Source: MPNP01 sp026710155 (GTDB taxonomy: Bacteria > Pseudomonadota > Alphaproteobacteria > Rhodobacterales > Rhodobacteraceae). Taken from it: 64,000 bases of DNA. A model generated the notes under the pieces. That model made no database searches, had not been told where the DNA came from, and worked only from the letters and a program-made list of their open reading frames with translations. Positions 10,244 through 19,102 of this stretch are shown piece after piece; positions within the stretch are counted from its first letter, which is position 1; every line of letters starts with the position of its first letter. The position numbers were made by a program, and so were the translations under genes. The stretch covers positions 2,356,001-2,420,000 of the forward strand of contig OZ241737.1 of NCBI GenBank assembly GCA_965200885.1. The letters run 5' to 3'.

Positions 10244-10416
10244 TATTCCTTTCCGAACAAAAAGCTTGTTAAACTGAATTTGTCAACCAACAGCCTGTTT
10301 TCTATCAAAATTTGAAATGGGTTTTTAAAACACATGATTTGGTCACCAATACCAGAATATTAAAAAAGTTAGAATACAACTCAGGATTGTTCGGGGTTAA
10401 TTTGCATAATGGGCCT

Positions 10417-10444
10417 TGTGCCCGTGTCCATGGACACGGGCACA
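10417..10444. promoter_or_regulatory. Perfect 28-bp palindrome between binding-protein and ATPase genes
   Basis: TGTGCCCGTGTCCA at 10417-10430 is followed at once by its exact reverse complement at 10431-10444. In the transcript of the binding-protein/ATPase/permease operon this would fold as a very stable stem lying just after the binding-protein stop (10457). Such intercistronic hairpins commonly stabilise the upstream message or attenuate the downstream genes. No T-run follows, so a classical terminator is less likely. It could also be a dyad operator. Confidence 0.6.
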
Positions 10445-10456
10445 GGAATTGTTAAT

Positions 10457-11302
10457 TTACATCAACCAACGCTTCCAAACATCCTCATTGGCTGCCAACC
10501 ATTCGGTTGCGGCATCCTCTGGATCCAAACCGTCAACATCAACCAGCTTTGCCATTTCAGCAATCTGGTTATTGGTGAAATTGATGTTTTTCAACACCCC
10601 ATAGGCACTTGGCCATTTTTCAGGCATGCCATCCCAAGCGGCTTTTTTTAGATATCCATTTGGCGGATTACCACAATCATAGGTTGTTTCAGGATTATAA
10701 CCCACGGCGGGATCAACATCACAACCCTCTTCCCAGATTGGAAACTCAACAAACTCACCGGGCCATACAGCATCGACAAAGTTTGGCGTCCAGTTAAAGA
10801 TAACTGTTGGTCGATCATTCTGCTCGGCCGATTTAAGTTCAGCCCAGAGAGCTGTTGCCGAACCAGCATTGACAACCACAAAGTTCAATCCGAGTCCTTC
10901 GACCCTTTCGGCATCATGCTTCAACCAGTCAACGGGGCCACCAAGAAACCTACCTTTGTCGCCGGTTTCAGGTGTGGCAAAAATGGCAGCACATTCGTTC
11001 AAGGCTTTCCAATCGGGCAGACCTGGACAAGCGTCCTTGGTCCACAATGGATACCACCAATCCTCACGGGTGTAGGCATCATGATCTCCTGCATCATGAA
11101 TTCCACCCTTTTCGAGCGCGGCACGGAACGAGTTGCCGAATGCACCTTCCCAAACTTCCAACTCAAGGGATACATCACCAAGTCGAATTGATTCATATAC
11201 CGCCTGGCTGTCGGTGGTAATGTATTCAACATTATTTCCGATTTCCTCGAACATCTGTCCCACGGCATAGCTCATGACCAATTGGCTGGACCAATTGTGC
11301 AA
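10457..11302 (-). CDS. proX: Betaine-type ABC transporter substrate-binding protein, apparently lacking its signal peptide
   Basis: OpuAC/ProX-like binding protein: N-terminal PIIIPLHNWSSQ, then a run of family features such as WEGAFG, GDHDAYTREDWWYP and FNWTPNFVD, ending WLAANEDVWKRW. It should bind betaine or a similar solute in the periplasm and feed the ATPase/permease pair downstream. The open frame extends upstream only to a TAG about 15 codons before the TTG at 11302. No ATG with a ribosome site and no hydrophobic signal segment can be found in any frame between here and hfq. The gene is therefore either 5'-truncated or disrupted, or the assembly is wrong. Confidence 0.75.
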   Translation of the reverse strand: MHNWSSQLVMSYAVGQMFEEIGNNVEYITTDSQAVYESIRLGDVSLELEVWEGAFGNSFRAALEKGGIHDAGDHDAYTREDWWYPLWTKDACPGLPDWKALNECAAIFATPETGDKGRFLGGPVDWLKHDAERVEGLGLNFVVVNAGSATALWAELKSAEQNDRPTVIFNWTPNFVDAVWPGEFVEFPIWEEGCDVDPAVGYNPETTYDCGNPPNGYLKKAAWDGMPEKWPSAYGVLKNINFTNNQIAEMAKLVDVDGLDPEDAATEWLAANEDVWKRWLM

Positions 11303-11493
11303 TGGAATAATGATGGGGTCTGAAGAATCCGGTGATTCAAACAGCTAATTGGTCAAAATCAGCTGTTTTTGGCAGGAAAATTCTTGCGAACGGTTCTACA
11401 GAAAGGTCTTTTTGAACCAAAACAATACCAATCATGCCTAATTGTTGTTTTGGGCATTCAGCAGAATGTATTTCAAATCGAAAACATTCAAAT

Positions 11494-11739
11494 TTAATTG
11501 TCAAGCGAATCAGAATCATCCTCGATCACTATGCTCTCGGAAGGCATAATTGTCGAGATAGCATGCTTGTATACCAGTTGTACCTGATGGTCTCGCTTCA
11601 ATAATAAACTGTATCTGTCAAACCAGGTAACACTACCTGATAATTTGACTCCGTTGACGAGAAAAATGGTGACCCCAACCTTTTCTTTTCTAACTGTATT
11701 GATAAAGGCATCCTGAAGCCGGTTCTGTTGGTTTGCCAT
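11494..11739 (-). CDS. hfq: RNA chaperone Hfq
   Basis: Sm-like hexameric RNA-binding protein that pairs small RNAs with mRNAs. The 81-residue product has the Sm1 region LQDAFINTVRKEK, the FLVNGVKLSG turn, FDRYSLLLKRD and the Sm2 motif YKHAISTIMP (the Hfq YKHA signature). The acidic tail is short, as usual in alphaproteobacteria. The ATG at 11739 is preferred to the TTG one codon earlier. It follows trkH on the same strand; linkage of hfq to ntrYX-trkA is a common alphaproteobacterial order. Confidence 0.95.
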   Translation of the reverse strand: MANQQNRLQDAFINTVRKEKVGVTIFLVNGVKLSGSVTWFDRYSLLLKRDHQVQLVYKHAISTIMPSESIVIEDDSDSLDN

Positions 11740-11865
11740 CAAACCTGTTCCTTTTAATTAATATTGTTGTTTATGAACCATAAAGCAATGTAAACAATAA
11801 TTTGCAAAAAACAAGAGAAATCTGACCTGATGTGAAAATATCATGGCAAGATTTAACGATATAGG

Positions 11866-13383
11866 CTAATAACTTCTCCAAGTGTCCCTGCCCAGAAAAA
11901 ACATGATCAGGATAATTTCCAGACGCCCTACTATCATTCCCAATGATATAACCACCTTGGATATATTTCCCAATTGGTCAAAACTGAAGGTTTCTCCCAA
12001 GACAGTATCAACCAACGGCCCTGTCGTTGTAATCACAGCCAAGGAAACCGTCAGGGCGGAATTAAAATCCAGTCCAGCAATCACCAAACAAAGCAACAGC
12101 ACTACAACGGTTATAAAAAACATGGTGAATATGAGCCAAGCCTCATCCCAACCTGATTCTATGTTTCTCAAACTCCAGGTTTTTTTTCTTTGCACTCCTG
12201 ATGGATATAAAAGATAAAACATTTCCTTGGAGAAATTTTCAAAAAGTATTTTTAGGCGCAACAGTTTTATCCCGCCCGAATTCGTTGCCACCCCACCCCC
12301 GATAATTACCAGTGAAAGAAGGACAAGATGTGGAAATCCATCTATCTGGGTATCAGATGAAGCGAACCAATAAGTGCTTTCAAAACCTGTGGTGGTTAGA
12401 AAGGAAATTACGGTGAATATTACGCCCCAGCAATTTTGTAGGATCAACAATATACTCTCCTCGTTATACTGCTGAATCAATAACTGCCAATCGTACAAGA
12501 GCACTCCAACCAGAACCAGGAAAACAATTCTCAAAGCCAGACGTATTTCAGAATCATGATAGAAATCCCTGAAAACCGGTTTGTACCACCAGTAAAAAAT
12601 CAGCAGTCTGGTAATTCCAAAAAGTAGCAATGAAACCATTAGCACTTCACCCCAAATTCCTGATGCAGATTCAAAGAATGCCGTTTCACCAACGATGCCG
12701 CTCGTTGATATTGTGGACATTGCAAAAACAAGCGAATTTAATCCTGATGAACCCAAGATGTACAAACCAAACCAAAAAGTAAGTGTTAGTACAAGGTAAT
12801 AGGGAAGCAAAATTGAAAATTTTCTATAAAGGGGCTGCTCTTCAAAACTCAATTCCCCGCGGTCGGAATCGTCGTTGACCTCGCCACCAATGCTTTGAGC
12901 GCTGTAAAAAGAATTGAAGCCAAAATGTTGAATGATTGTAGCTGCAGTTACCCACATGACAAGCCCTCCCATCCATCCGACCATGGCCCGCCATAGATGC
13001 ATGGCGGGTGGAACTTCACCCATGTCATTTTCAATCAGGGTTGCACCCGTGGTCGTAAAGCATGAAATGGCCTCGAAATAAGAATCGAGAGCATCAAATT
13101 CGTTTACCAGTGTATAAAGGGGGATGGCAAAAAAAATTGGCAAAACCAGGAAAATGATGGTTAATTCAATCATGTCCCTTCGCAAAGACGGCTTTGAGCC
13201 CTGGTCCAGTGTTGCTATTCCCATGAAAGAACCTATCAGGGCAATTAACAGACCCTGATAGAAAAATGTCTGAGATGTTTGGTGATCATCGTTGAGGAAA
13301 GCCAAAAAGGCCGGAGCAAACATGGTCACTCCGCTAACGACGATGGAAAGTGAAATAAAGCTTATTTTAGGTTTAATAAGCAT
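11866..13383 (-). CDS. trkH: Trk potassium uptake channel subunit TrkH
   Basis: Polytopic membrane protein of about 505 residues with four pore-loop repeats typical of the Trk/Ktr superfamily: TTTGAT, STSGIV, TTTGFES and TTTGPL, each supplying one edge of the K+ selectivity filter. It imports K+ with TrkA as the cytoplasmic regulator. The start codon lies inside the 3' end of trkA (11-bp overlap), so the two are cotranscribed and translationally coupled. Confidence 0.93.
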   Translation of the reverse strand: MLIKPKISFISLSIVVSGVTMFAPAFLAFLNDDHQTSQTFFYQGLLIALIGSFMGIATLDQGSKPSLRRDMIELTIIFLVLPIFFAIPLYTLVNEFDALDSYFEAISCFTTTGATLIENDMGEVPPAMHLWRAMVGWMGGLVMWVTAATIIQHFGFNSFYSAQSIGGEVNDDSDRGELSFEEQPLYRKFSILLPYYLVLTLTFWFGLYILGSSGLNSLVFAMSTISTSGIVGETAFFESASGIWGEVLMVSLLLFGITRLLIFYWWYKPVFRDFYHDSEIRLALRIVFLVLVGVLLYDWQLLIQQYNEESILLILQNCWGVIFTVISFLTTTGFESTYWFASSDTQIDGFPHLVLLSLVIIGGGVATNSGGIKLLRLKILFENFSKEMFYLLYPSGVQRKKTWSLRNIESGWDEAWLIFTMFFITVVVLLLCLVIAGLDFNSALTVSLAVITTTGPLVDTVLGETFSFDQLGNISKVVISLGMIVGRLEIILIMFFLGRDTWRSY

Positions 13384-14731
13384 CTATACTAAAGTACTTT
13401 GTTACTTTCCTTATGTCTTTTGAAAGCATGAATAGAGCTACTTGGTCACCAACTTGTATTCTGGTCTGGGTATTGAAACTGATTGGCTCATCATCTCGCA
13501 AAATTGCCCCAAACTTAACGGGTATCTTGATTTCATCAAGCTGCTTGCTCTCGATTTCATGATTTTTTTCAATAAGTACCTCACAAACCTCACCCTCGTC
13601 TTCCCCAATCATTTGTACCTGCTTGAAACCTGAAGGCTTGACATTTGGAATTATGGAGGAAACGGTCGTGGTTTGTGGATTCAATACAATATCGATACCC
13701 ATTGATTCACCCAATCTTGATAACCCGTAATCCTTGATCAATCCAATTGTGGTGATATTGGGGTTAAGCTCTTTGGCCTTGTAAAGAATCAGCAGGTTTG
13801 ATTGATCATTTTCGGTGAAGGAAATAATTGTATTGGCAGTATGTATACCTGCTTCATTCAGTATATCTTCCTCCATTCCATCACCCTGCAGGACAATGGC
13901 CCGCGTTAATTCCCCTGCAATGGTCACCGCTCGCTTCCTATCCCTCTCGATGAGTTTCAACTGGTAGTTGTTAAAATTCTTTTCAACACTTTTGCTAAAA
14001 TCCAGTCCGATCTTGCCTCCACCAACGACAATGACTCTGTGGAATGGTGGTTTCTCAACGCCGAATATTTCCAGTGTTCTTTCCAAATCATCGCTTGCAG
14101 CAATCAGGTAAACCTTGTCGCCTTCAACCAGTTGATCATCAGGGTTGGCTAATTGGAGTACGTTATTGCGTCGATACCCAATGACAAAAGTTCTTAATCC
14201 TTCAAACGTTTCAGAGAATTGACGAAGAGAAGTGTTGAGGACGCTGCTTTTTTCACCCAGATTCAATCCAATAACCTGTGCTTTGCCATTGAACAGGTTT
14301 TGGTGGAAAAACAACTGCTTGGATCTGAGCAATCTCTGTGCTGCATCGGCAACGGCACCTTCAGGATTGATTATGATGTCAATGAAGCCGTCATTTTTTT
14401 CACTGACAAACTCATGATAATCGGTGTTGCGAATTCGGGCAATGGTTTGAATGTCAGGATTGAGCTTGCGGGCAAAAAATGTACTGAGTACATTGGTTTC
14501 ATCTGATGGTGTTACAGCAACGATGAGATTGGTGTCTTTCACACCTGATTGTTTCAGGTCCTCACCCCTGGTTCCCTCACCCACGACACCAGTAATGTTT
14601 AGCTTGTCGGTGATCAGGCCTACATTATCCGTATTGTTGTCCAGGATTGTAATCTTACAATCCATTTCCCGAACCAGATAACGGCAAATCTGGCTTCCTA
14701 CCTGACCTGCTCCAACGATTAGAATCTTCAT
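13373..14731 (-). CDS. trkA: Trk potassium transporter peripheral subunit TrkA
   Basis: NAD-binding regulator of TrkH. There are two RCK modules in tandem: the first Rossmann motif is ILIVGAGQVGSQI at residue 3, the second VIVVGGGKIGLDFSKSV near 230, each followed by a TrkA-C domain. 452 residues matches the long two-module TrkA form. It overlaps trkH and lies 40 bp downstream of ntrX on the same strand. Confidence 0.95.
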   Translation of the reverse strand: MKILIVGAGQVGSQICRYLVREMDCKITILDNNTDNVGLITDKLNITGVVGEGTRGEDLKQSGVKDTNLIVAVTPSDETNVLSTFFARKLNPDIQTIARIRNTDYHEFVSEKNDGFIDIIINPEGAVADAAQRLLRSKQLFFHQNLFNGKAQVIGLNLGEKSSVLNTSLRQFSETFEGLRTFVIGYRRNNVLQLANPDDQLVEGDKVYLIAASDDLERTLEIFGVEKPPFHRVIVVGGGKIGLDFSKSVEKNFNNYQLKLIERDRKRAVTIAGELTRAIVLQGDGMEEDILNEAGIHTANTIISFTENDQSNLLILYKAKELNPNITTIGLIKDYGLSRLGESMGIDIVLNPQTTTVSSIIPNVKPSGFKQVQMIGEDEGEVCEVLIEKNHEIESKQLDEIKIPVKFGAILRDDEPISFNTQTRIQVGDQVALFMLSKDIRKVTKYFSIDAY

Positions 14732-14770
14732 ATATCAACAATGCCTTTGACATGGAATACGGATAAGACC

Positions 14771-16192
14771 TTAATTGTTCAAGCCCCTATGCTTCATGTC
14801 TTCTTCAAACCCAGCTACTCTGCTTCCTGAAATGTTTCTTGTAACAATACCGAGAGATTTGAGCTTCCTGTGCAAGGCTGCCCTTTCCATTCCGATGAAT
14901 TGTGCAGCCTTGGATATATTGCCGCCAAACTGGTTGATTTGAGCAGAAATATATTCCCTTTCAAATATCACTCTGGCTTCGCGCAAGGGTAAACTCAAGT
15001 AACTCCCCGAAAATGCTGATACGGTATTTGAATTCACCTCGGCCGAGGAAGATACAACTTCATCCAAGGTTATCGGCTCATCGGATTTACCTGTTATCAG
15101 GATTCTTTCAATTATGTTTTTCAACTGTCGAATGTTACCTGGCCATTCGGAAGAAACAAGAAAAGATTCCGCTTCTTTGGATAATTCACGCAATGGCCAA
15201 CCTTGAGTCTTGTGAAAGAGGTAAAGAAAACTTGCTGCCAATTCGGGGATATCTGATCTGTTTGCTTCCAAAGGTGGTACTTCAATCCGATAGGTTGCCA
15301 ATCTTTCCTGCAGGGAAGGCAGTAATTGCCCGCTTTCAATTTCCCGTTCAATGTCTCTGCTGGTAGCCGAAAGAAATCTGATTTCCACCTTCAGGATTTC
15401 TATGCCCCCCTCATTGATGATTTGGTTCTTCACGATGACACCAAGCAGTTTCTGTTGAAGATCTATCGGAAGGGCACAAACTTCCTTCAGATACAAGGTT
15501 CCGCCATGGGCCAATTCGATGAGCCCTGAAATCCTCTGTCCGTTGTCAGAAGTAGTGCCGAATAGTATGGATTCAATTTTTTCAGGATCCATTGTTGGTA
15601 TGTTTGCGGTCAGGAAAGGTCCCTTTGCAAGATGTGATTGTGCATGGATATATCTTGCTGCGGTTTCCTTGCCACTTCCGGAAGGTCCGGACAGCAGAAC
15701 ACGGGCATTGATTTTGGACATTTGATCCAGCAAGCTTTTGTATTTCTTGAAAACCCTTGAGGAACCGATGAGTAGTTTGGGATTGCTTTGTGAAATTCTG
15801 AGCACTTTTACCTGCCTTCGGAGCAATACCAATTCCATGGCATTCCTTACAACAGATAGCAAGCGATCAACCCTTATCGGCTTTTCAATGTAATCAAATG
15901 CCCCCAGTCGCATTGCCTTGACCGCAATTTCAATATTGCCATGAGCTGACATGATGATGATGGGAGTGGCAGCATCGACCTTACGGATGGTTTGAAGCAC
16001 CTGCAGTCCATCCATTCGAGGATCCTGCAAACGAATATCCAATAAAATCATGCAGGGTTTGGTTTTTTTGAATTCCTCAAGACATTCAGAACCTGAACTT
16101 GCCTGTCGGATTGAATAGTCCTTATCATGCAAAATTTCGGCAACCAGGTTCCGAATTCTGGAATTATCATCAACAATTAAGATATCATCCAT
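14771..16192 (-). CDS. ntrX: Nitrogen-regulation response regulator NtrX, with altered AAA+ motifs
   Basis: Response regulator paired with NtrY. The receiver domain has the DD pair near residue 7, the phospho-acceptor Asp in ILLDIRLQDPR near 52 and the conserved lysine in YIEKP. A central AAA+ domain follows, then a Fis-type helix-turn-helix at the C-terminus (NISKAAQFIGMERAALHRKLK). Walker A reads GPSGSGKE. The GAFTGA loop that contacts sigma-54 is absent (SDNGQRISG stands in that place), and Walker B reads GTLYLKE, with lysine where aspartate is expected. Loss of GAFTGA is known in alphaproteobacterial NtrX proteins, which can regulate without sigma-54; the Walker B change suggests weak or no ATPase activity here. 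Confidence 0.92.
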   Translation of the reverse strand: MDDILIVDDNSRIRNLVAEILHDKDYSIRQASSGSECLEEFKKTKPCMILLDIRLQDPRMDGLQVLQTIRKVDAATPIIIMSAHGNIEIAVKAMRLGAFDYIEKPIRVDRLLSVVRNAMELVLLRRQVKVLRISQSNPKLLIGSSRVFKKYKSLLDQMSKINARVLLSGPSGSGKETAARYIHAQSHLAKGPFLTANIPTMDPEKIESILFGTTSDNGQRISGLIELAHGGTLYLKEVCALPIDLQQKLLGVIVKNQIINEGGIEILKVEIRFLSATSRDIEREIESGQLLPSLQERLATYRIEVPPLEANRSDIPELAASFLYLFHKTQGWPLRELSKEAESFLVSSEWPGNIRQLKNIIERILITGKSDEPITLDEVVSSSAEVNSNTVSAFSGSYLSLPLREARVIFEREYISAQINQFGGNISKAAQFIGMERAALHRKLKSLGIVTRNISGSRVAGFEEDMKHRGLNN

Positions 16193-16228
16193 TTTTCCGT
16201 TCGTTTGCCTCTTAATTTTACTGTTCTG

Positions 16229-18568
16229 TCATACCATTTTTGGTAAGCGGATTTGAACCATAGCGCCTTGGTGACTGTCATCATCAAATGAGGGGGCCTT
16301 GCCCAATTTCAATTCACCGCCATGACCCTCGACAATTCTCTCGGCATAGGCCAAACCCAAACCGGTTCCCCCTTCCCTGAAAGTTATGAACGGTCTTTTG
16401 AATTCACTCAAATCTAAATTTGATGGGAATCCAGCCCCATTGTCCAATATGCTGATCAGAATCCAGCCATCCTGTTCCTGAAGCATCATCCTTATCCGAG
16501 GATAAAATTTATGGTCAGGGAATTTTTGTTTACGGGTATCTATCCCCTCTCGTGAGTTCTTAAGTAGGTTTATAAGCATCTGATAAAAGAGTTCCCTGTC
16601 CAAATTTATATCTGAATGCTCGAGCGAAGATTCAACATTTATCCCCACATCCTCTCCCCTGTTGCGTTCAAATTCACAAGCCGCTTCACAAACACCTGTA
16701 AGATCCTCCTGCATGAGAATGGGATCAGGCAGCTTGGCAAATTGGGAAAATTCATCTGAAATCCGGATCAAACCATTCATGCATTCGTGAATCGTTACTG
16801 TATATTTACTGAGCTGATCCCTTTTTGCCTCTTCCAATTCATCACCGATTTTGTATTCCAACTGGGTCAGGGCAAGGCTGATGGGGGTCATGGCATTCTT
16901 TATTTCGTGAGCGATCTGCTGTGCAACACTTGACCATGCGGCCTTGCTCTCGGCAGAAACAAGTTCGGTTACGTCATCAAAGGCGATCACATATCCTTCA
17001 AGATTTTCCATTGGATCCGTCCGCTTGGCAATTCGAACGAATAGATGAACCATGCCATCTTTGCCATTGATCTGCAGATTTTCCTGAACAAGAGACTTGG
17101 AGGAATGTGACAACTCATTGAGCAGGCCTGCAAAATCAGGAACGACCTCGTTGAGTTTTACTGAAAAAAATGAAGTCTGGTCAATTGCATTGAAGAGATG
17201 GTAATCCAACCCCAGATGTTGTCCAGCCGACTTGTTCATAAATACAATGGTTTCATCATCACTCAAGCCGATTACACCCGCTGAAACATTTGACAATACA
17301 CCTCGAAACTCCTTCTCCCTGCTTTCTGCTATGTTTCTGATCGCAATCTCTTCACTTATGCTTTTGTCAAGTTTCCTGACCATGTCCTGAAAAACGCGAC
17401 TGAATTTTGCAATCTCGTCCTTGCCCCTTGCCTCAATCTTTTCCTTGAGATGACCATCCCCAATTCGCTGTGCGGCCTGTGCCAGATCCTTGACCGGCCT
17501 ACTCATTCTTTCAGCCAGCAGAAATCCGAATTGTATCATGGCGATGACAAGAAATACAGCACAGATCAAGAATATCAGGGAATATTGGAATATCGTTGAT
17601 CCCAATTCCTGAACCAGATCCTTTGACTTTTCCGGTTGAATGGTCAGGGACTTGCGCAGTTGAAGGATCGGTGAACTGACATCCATGGTTGTATAAAGAT
17701 ACTGATCAAACTTTTGATCAAGTTTGATCAGGGCATAAAGCAAATTGGAGTTGGGTCGTTCAAATACCACGCCGGATTTCTGGCTGTTTTCTTCCATGTA
17801 TTGAATTTTCAAATAGGAAAAGTCCCTGTGTAATTTTAATTCAGGACCACAACCCTCAAAATCTCCCACTTGAGTTCTATCCGGTGTAATTGCATCCATC
17901 AGGTCCCTGGGGGGATTATCAAAATCGAAAAGGTAGCTTCGTACTCCCCTTACAATTACCTGGCAATTGCCGTCAATAATGAAGGCAAAACCGGGTACTC
18001 CCAGTTTTTCACTCTGATAGTTCTGCATTGCCTGCCTTGTTCCACCCAAATCAAGACCTGGTAATATTAAAAACTGATTTTCCAAAAAGGATGAAAGTTC
18101 GACCGAGTAGTTTTCAAGCTCTTCAGCTTTTTCATCAACATAGGAGTTGGAAGCATGCAGGGCTCTGTTAAGCTCGTCTGTCAACTCCTCATACACTCGC
18201 TCTCCAACTCCTACATTCAACCCAAGGCTGGCAACTATGGCGACCATGACGGTCGGTATGACGGCAACAATGGTAAATACCTTGACAAGTGTAAGATTAA
18301 GGGGGGTCTCAACCTCCGGATCCCTCTCGTAAGCCAATTTCCGTACGATTTTGTAGCAAAGTACGGAAATTAAGGCAATGACATAGACAAAATCCACTAA
18401 TACAATAACCACCAATTTTGTTGATATTCCCCGTTCGATATCTTCCCAGGCTAGGATTGTGGCACCAACGATCAGGGGGAATATTGCCAACAAAATGTAG
18501 GAAAACCATTTGCTTACCAAAGCAAAGAGTAATTCAAACCCGGATTTAATCCTCACTAGCGACAGCAA
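16229..18568 (-). CDS. ntrY: Nitrogen-regulation sensor histidine kinase NtrY
   Basis: Membrane sensor kinase of about 779 residues. The N-terminal half has several hydrophobic segments with an extracytoplasmic sensing region between them (about 120-330). A HAMP segment follows (RMSRPVKDLAQAAQRI), then a PAS domain, the phosphorylated histidine motif AHEIKNAMTP, and the ATPase domain with NLLKNSREG, DNGAGF and GGTGLGLAYAERIV. It phosphorylates NtrX, encoded 37 bp downstream. The first start is a TTG at 18568; a GTG four codons later is possible. The ntrB-ntrC pair often found upstream is absent here. Confidence 0.93.
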   Translation of the reverse strand: MLSLVRIKSGFELLFALVSKWFSYILLAIFPLIVGATILAWEDIERGISTKLVVIVLVDFVYVIALISVLCYKIVRKLAYERDPEVETPLNLTLVKVFTIVAVIPTVMVAIVASLGLNVGVGERVYEELTDELNRALHASNSYVDEKAEELENYSVELSSFLENQFLILPGLDLGGTRQAMQNYQSEKLGVPGFAFIIDGNCQVIVRGVRSYLFDFDNPPRDLMDAITPDRTQVGDFEGCGPELKLHRDFSYLKIQYMEENSQKSGVVFERPNSNLLYALIKLDQKFDQYLYTTMDVSSPILQLRKSLTIQPEKSKDLVQELGSTIFQYSLIFLICAVFLVIAMIQFGFLLAERMSRPVKDLAQAAQRIGDGHLKEKIEARGKDEIAKFSRVFQDMVRKLDKSISEEIAIRNIAESREKEFRGVLSNVSAGVIGLSDDETIVFMNKSAGQHLGLDYHLFNAIDQTSFFSVKLNEVVPDFAGLLNELSHSSKSLVQENLQINGKDGMVHLFVRIAKRTDPMENLEGYVIAFDDVTELVSAESKAAWSSVAQQIAHEIKNAMTPISLALTQLEYKIGDELEEAKRDQLSKYTVTIHECMNGLIRISDEFSQFAKLPDPILMQEDLTGVCEAACEFERNRGEDVGINVESSLEHSDINLDRELFYQMLINLLKNSREGIDTRKQKFPDHKFYPRIRMMLQEQDGWILISILDNGAGFPSNLDLSEFKRPFITFREGGTGLGLAYAERIVEGHGGELKLGKAPSFDDDSHQGAMVQIRLPKMV

Positions 18569-19102
18569 ATTACATTACCCATAAAGCCAAGATACAGATA
18601 TTCATCAACAATTTAGAATCCCTTCATCTACAGCTTGTTCTATAAGTCCGATTACTTGGAATATTCTCTAAAATGCTGGACATAATAACCATATTCGGTG
18701 CAAAATTGGTCTAAATTTGTGAAAAAGCCAACTGGAATTGGTATTTCTTTGACTTATGATCCAAGCTCCAAGAGAAGTTTTGGGGCCCATATTTGAATGC
18801 AAACATCGTATGAGTTATGAACTTACAATCATGATTTCGCAGTTGGATTGCAAAAAATTGTTTTCAATAATATTTTAAATCTTAATGATGGTTGCAGGAT
18901 TTAAAAACACCTAATCCCGAATATTCAATCTGAATTGATTTCCTTTATGATATGATTTTTTTGCCAGATGTAAGATTTGTATGAAGTTCTGTAGGGTTTT
19001 GCTAGCCAGGTCTTCCCCAAAGCGAGATAAATATCCAGATCATTTGTTTGCATAAATATTTCCTGTAATAATGCAATCGCATGAAACCCAAGGTATAAAA
19101 GT
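18569..19102. other. 534-bp intergenic region with one transposon-end-like sequence
   Basis: AT-rich divergent spacer between ntrY and ispDF that should contain both promoters. The only structure I see is 18751-18772, which matches 2848-2869 (upstream of the decayed transposase) at 18 of 22 positions, all four differences being transitions. No reading frame or RNA gene is supported. Confidence 0.45.
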
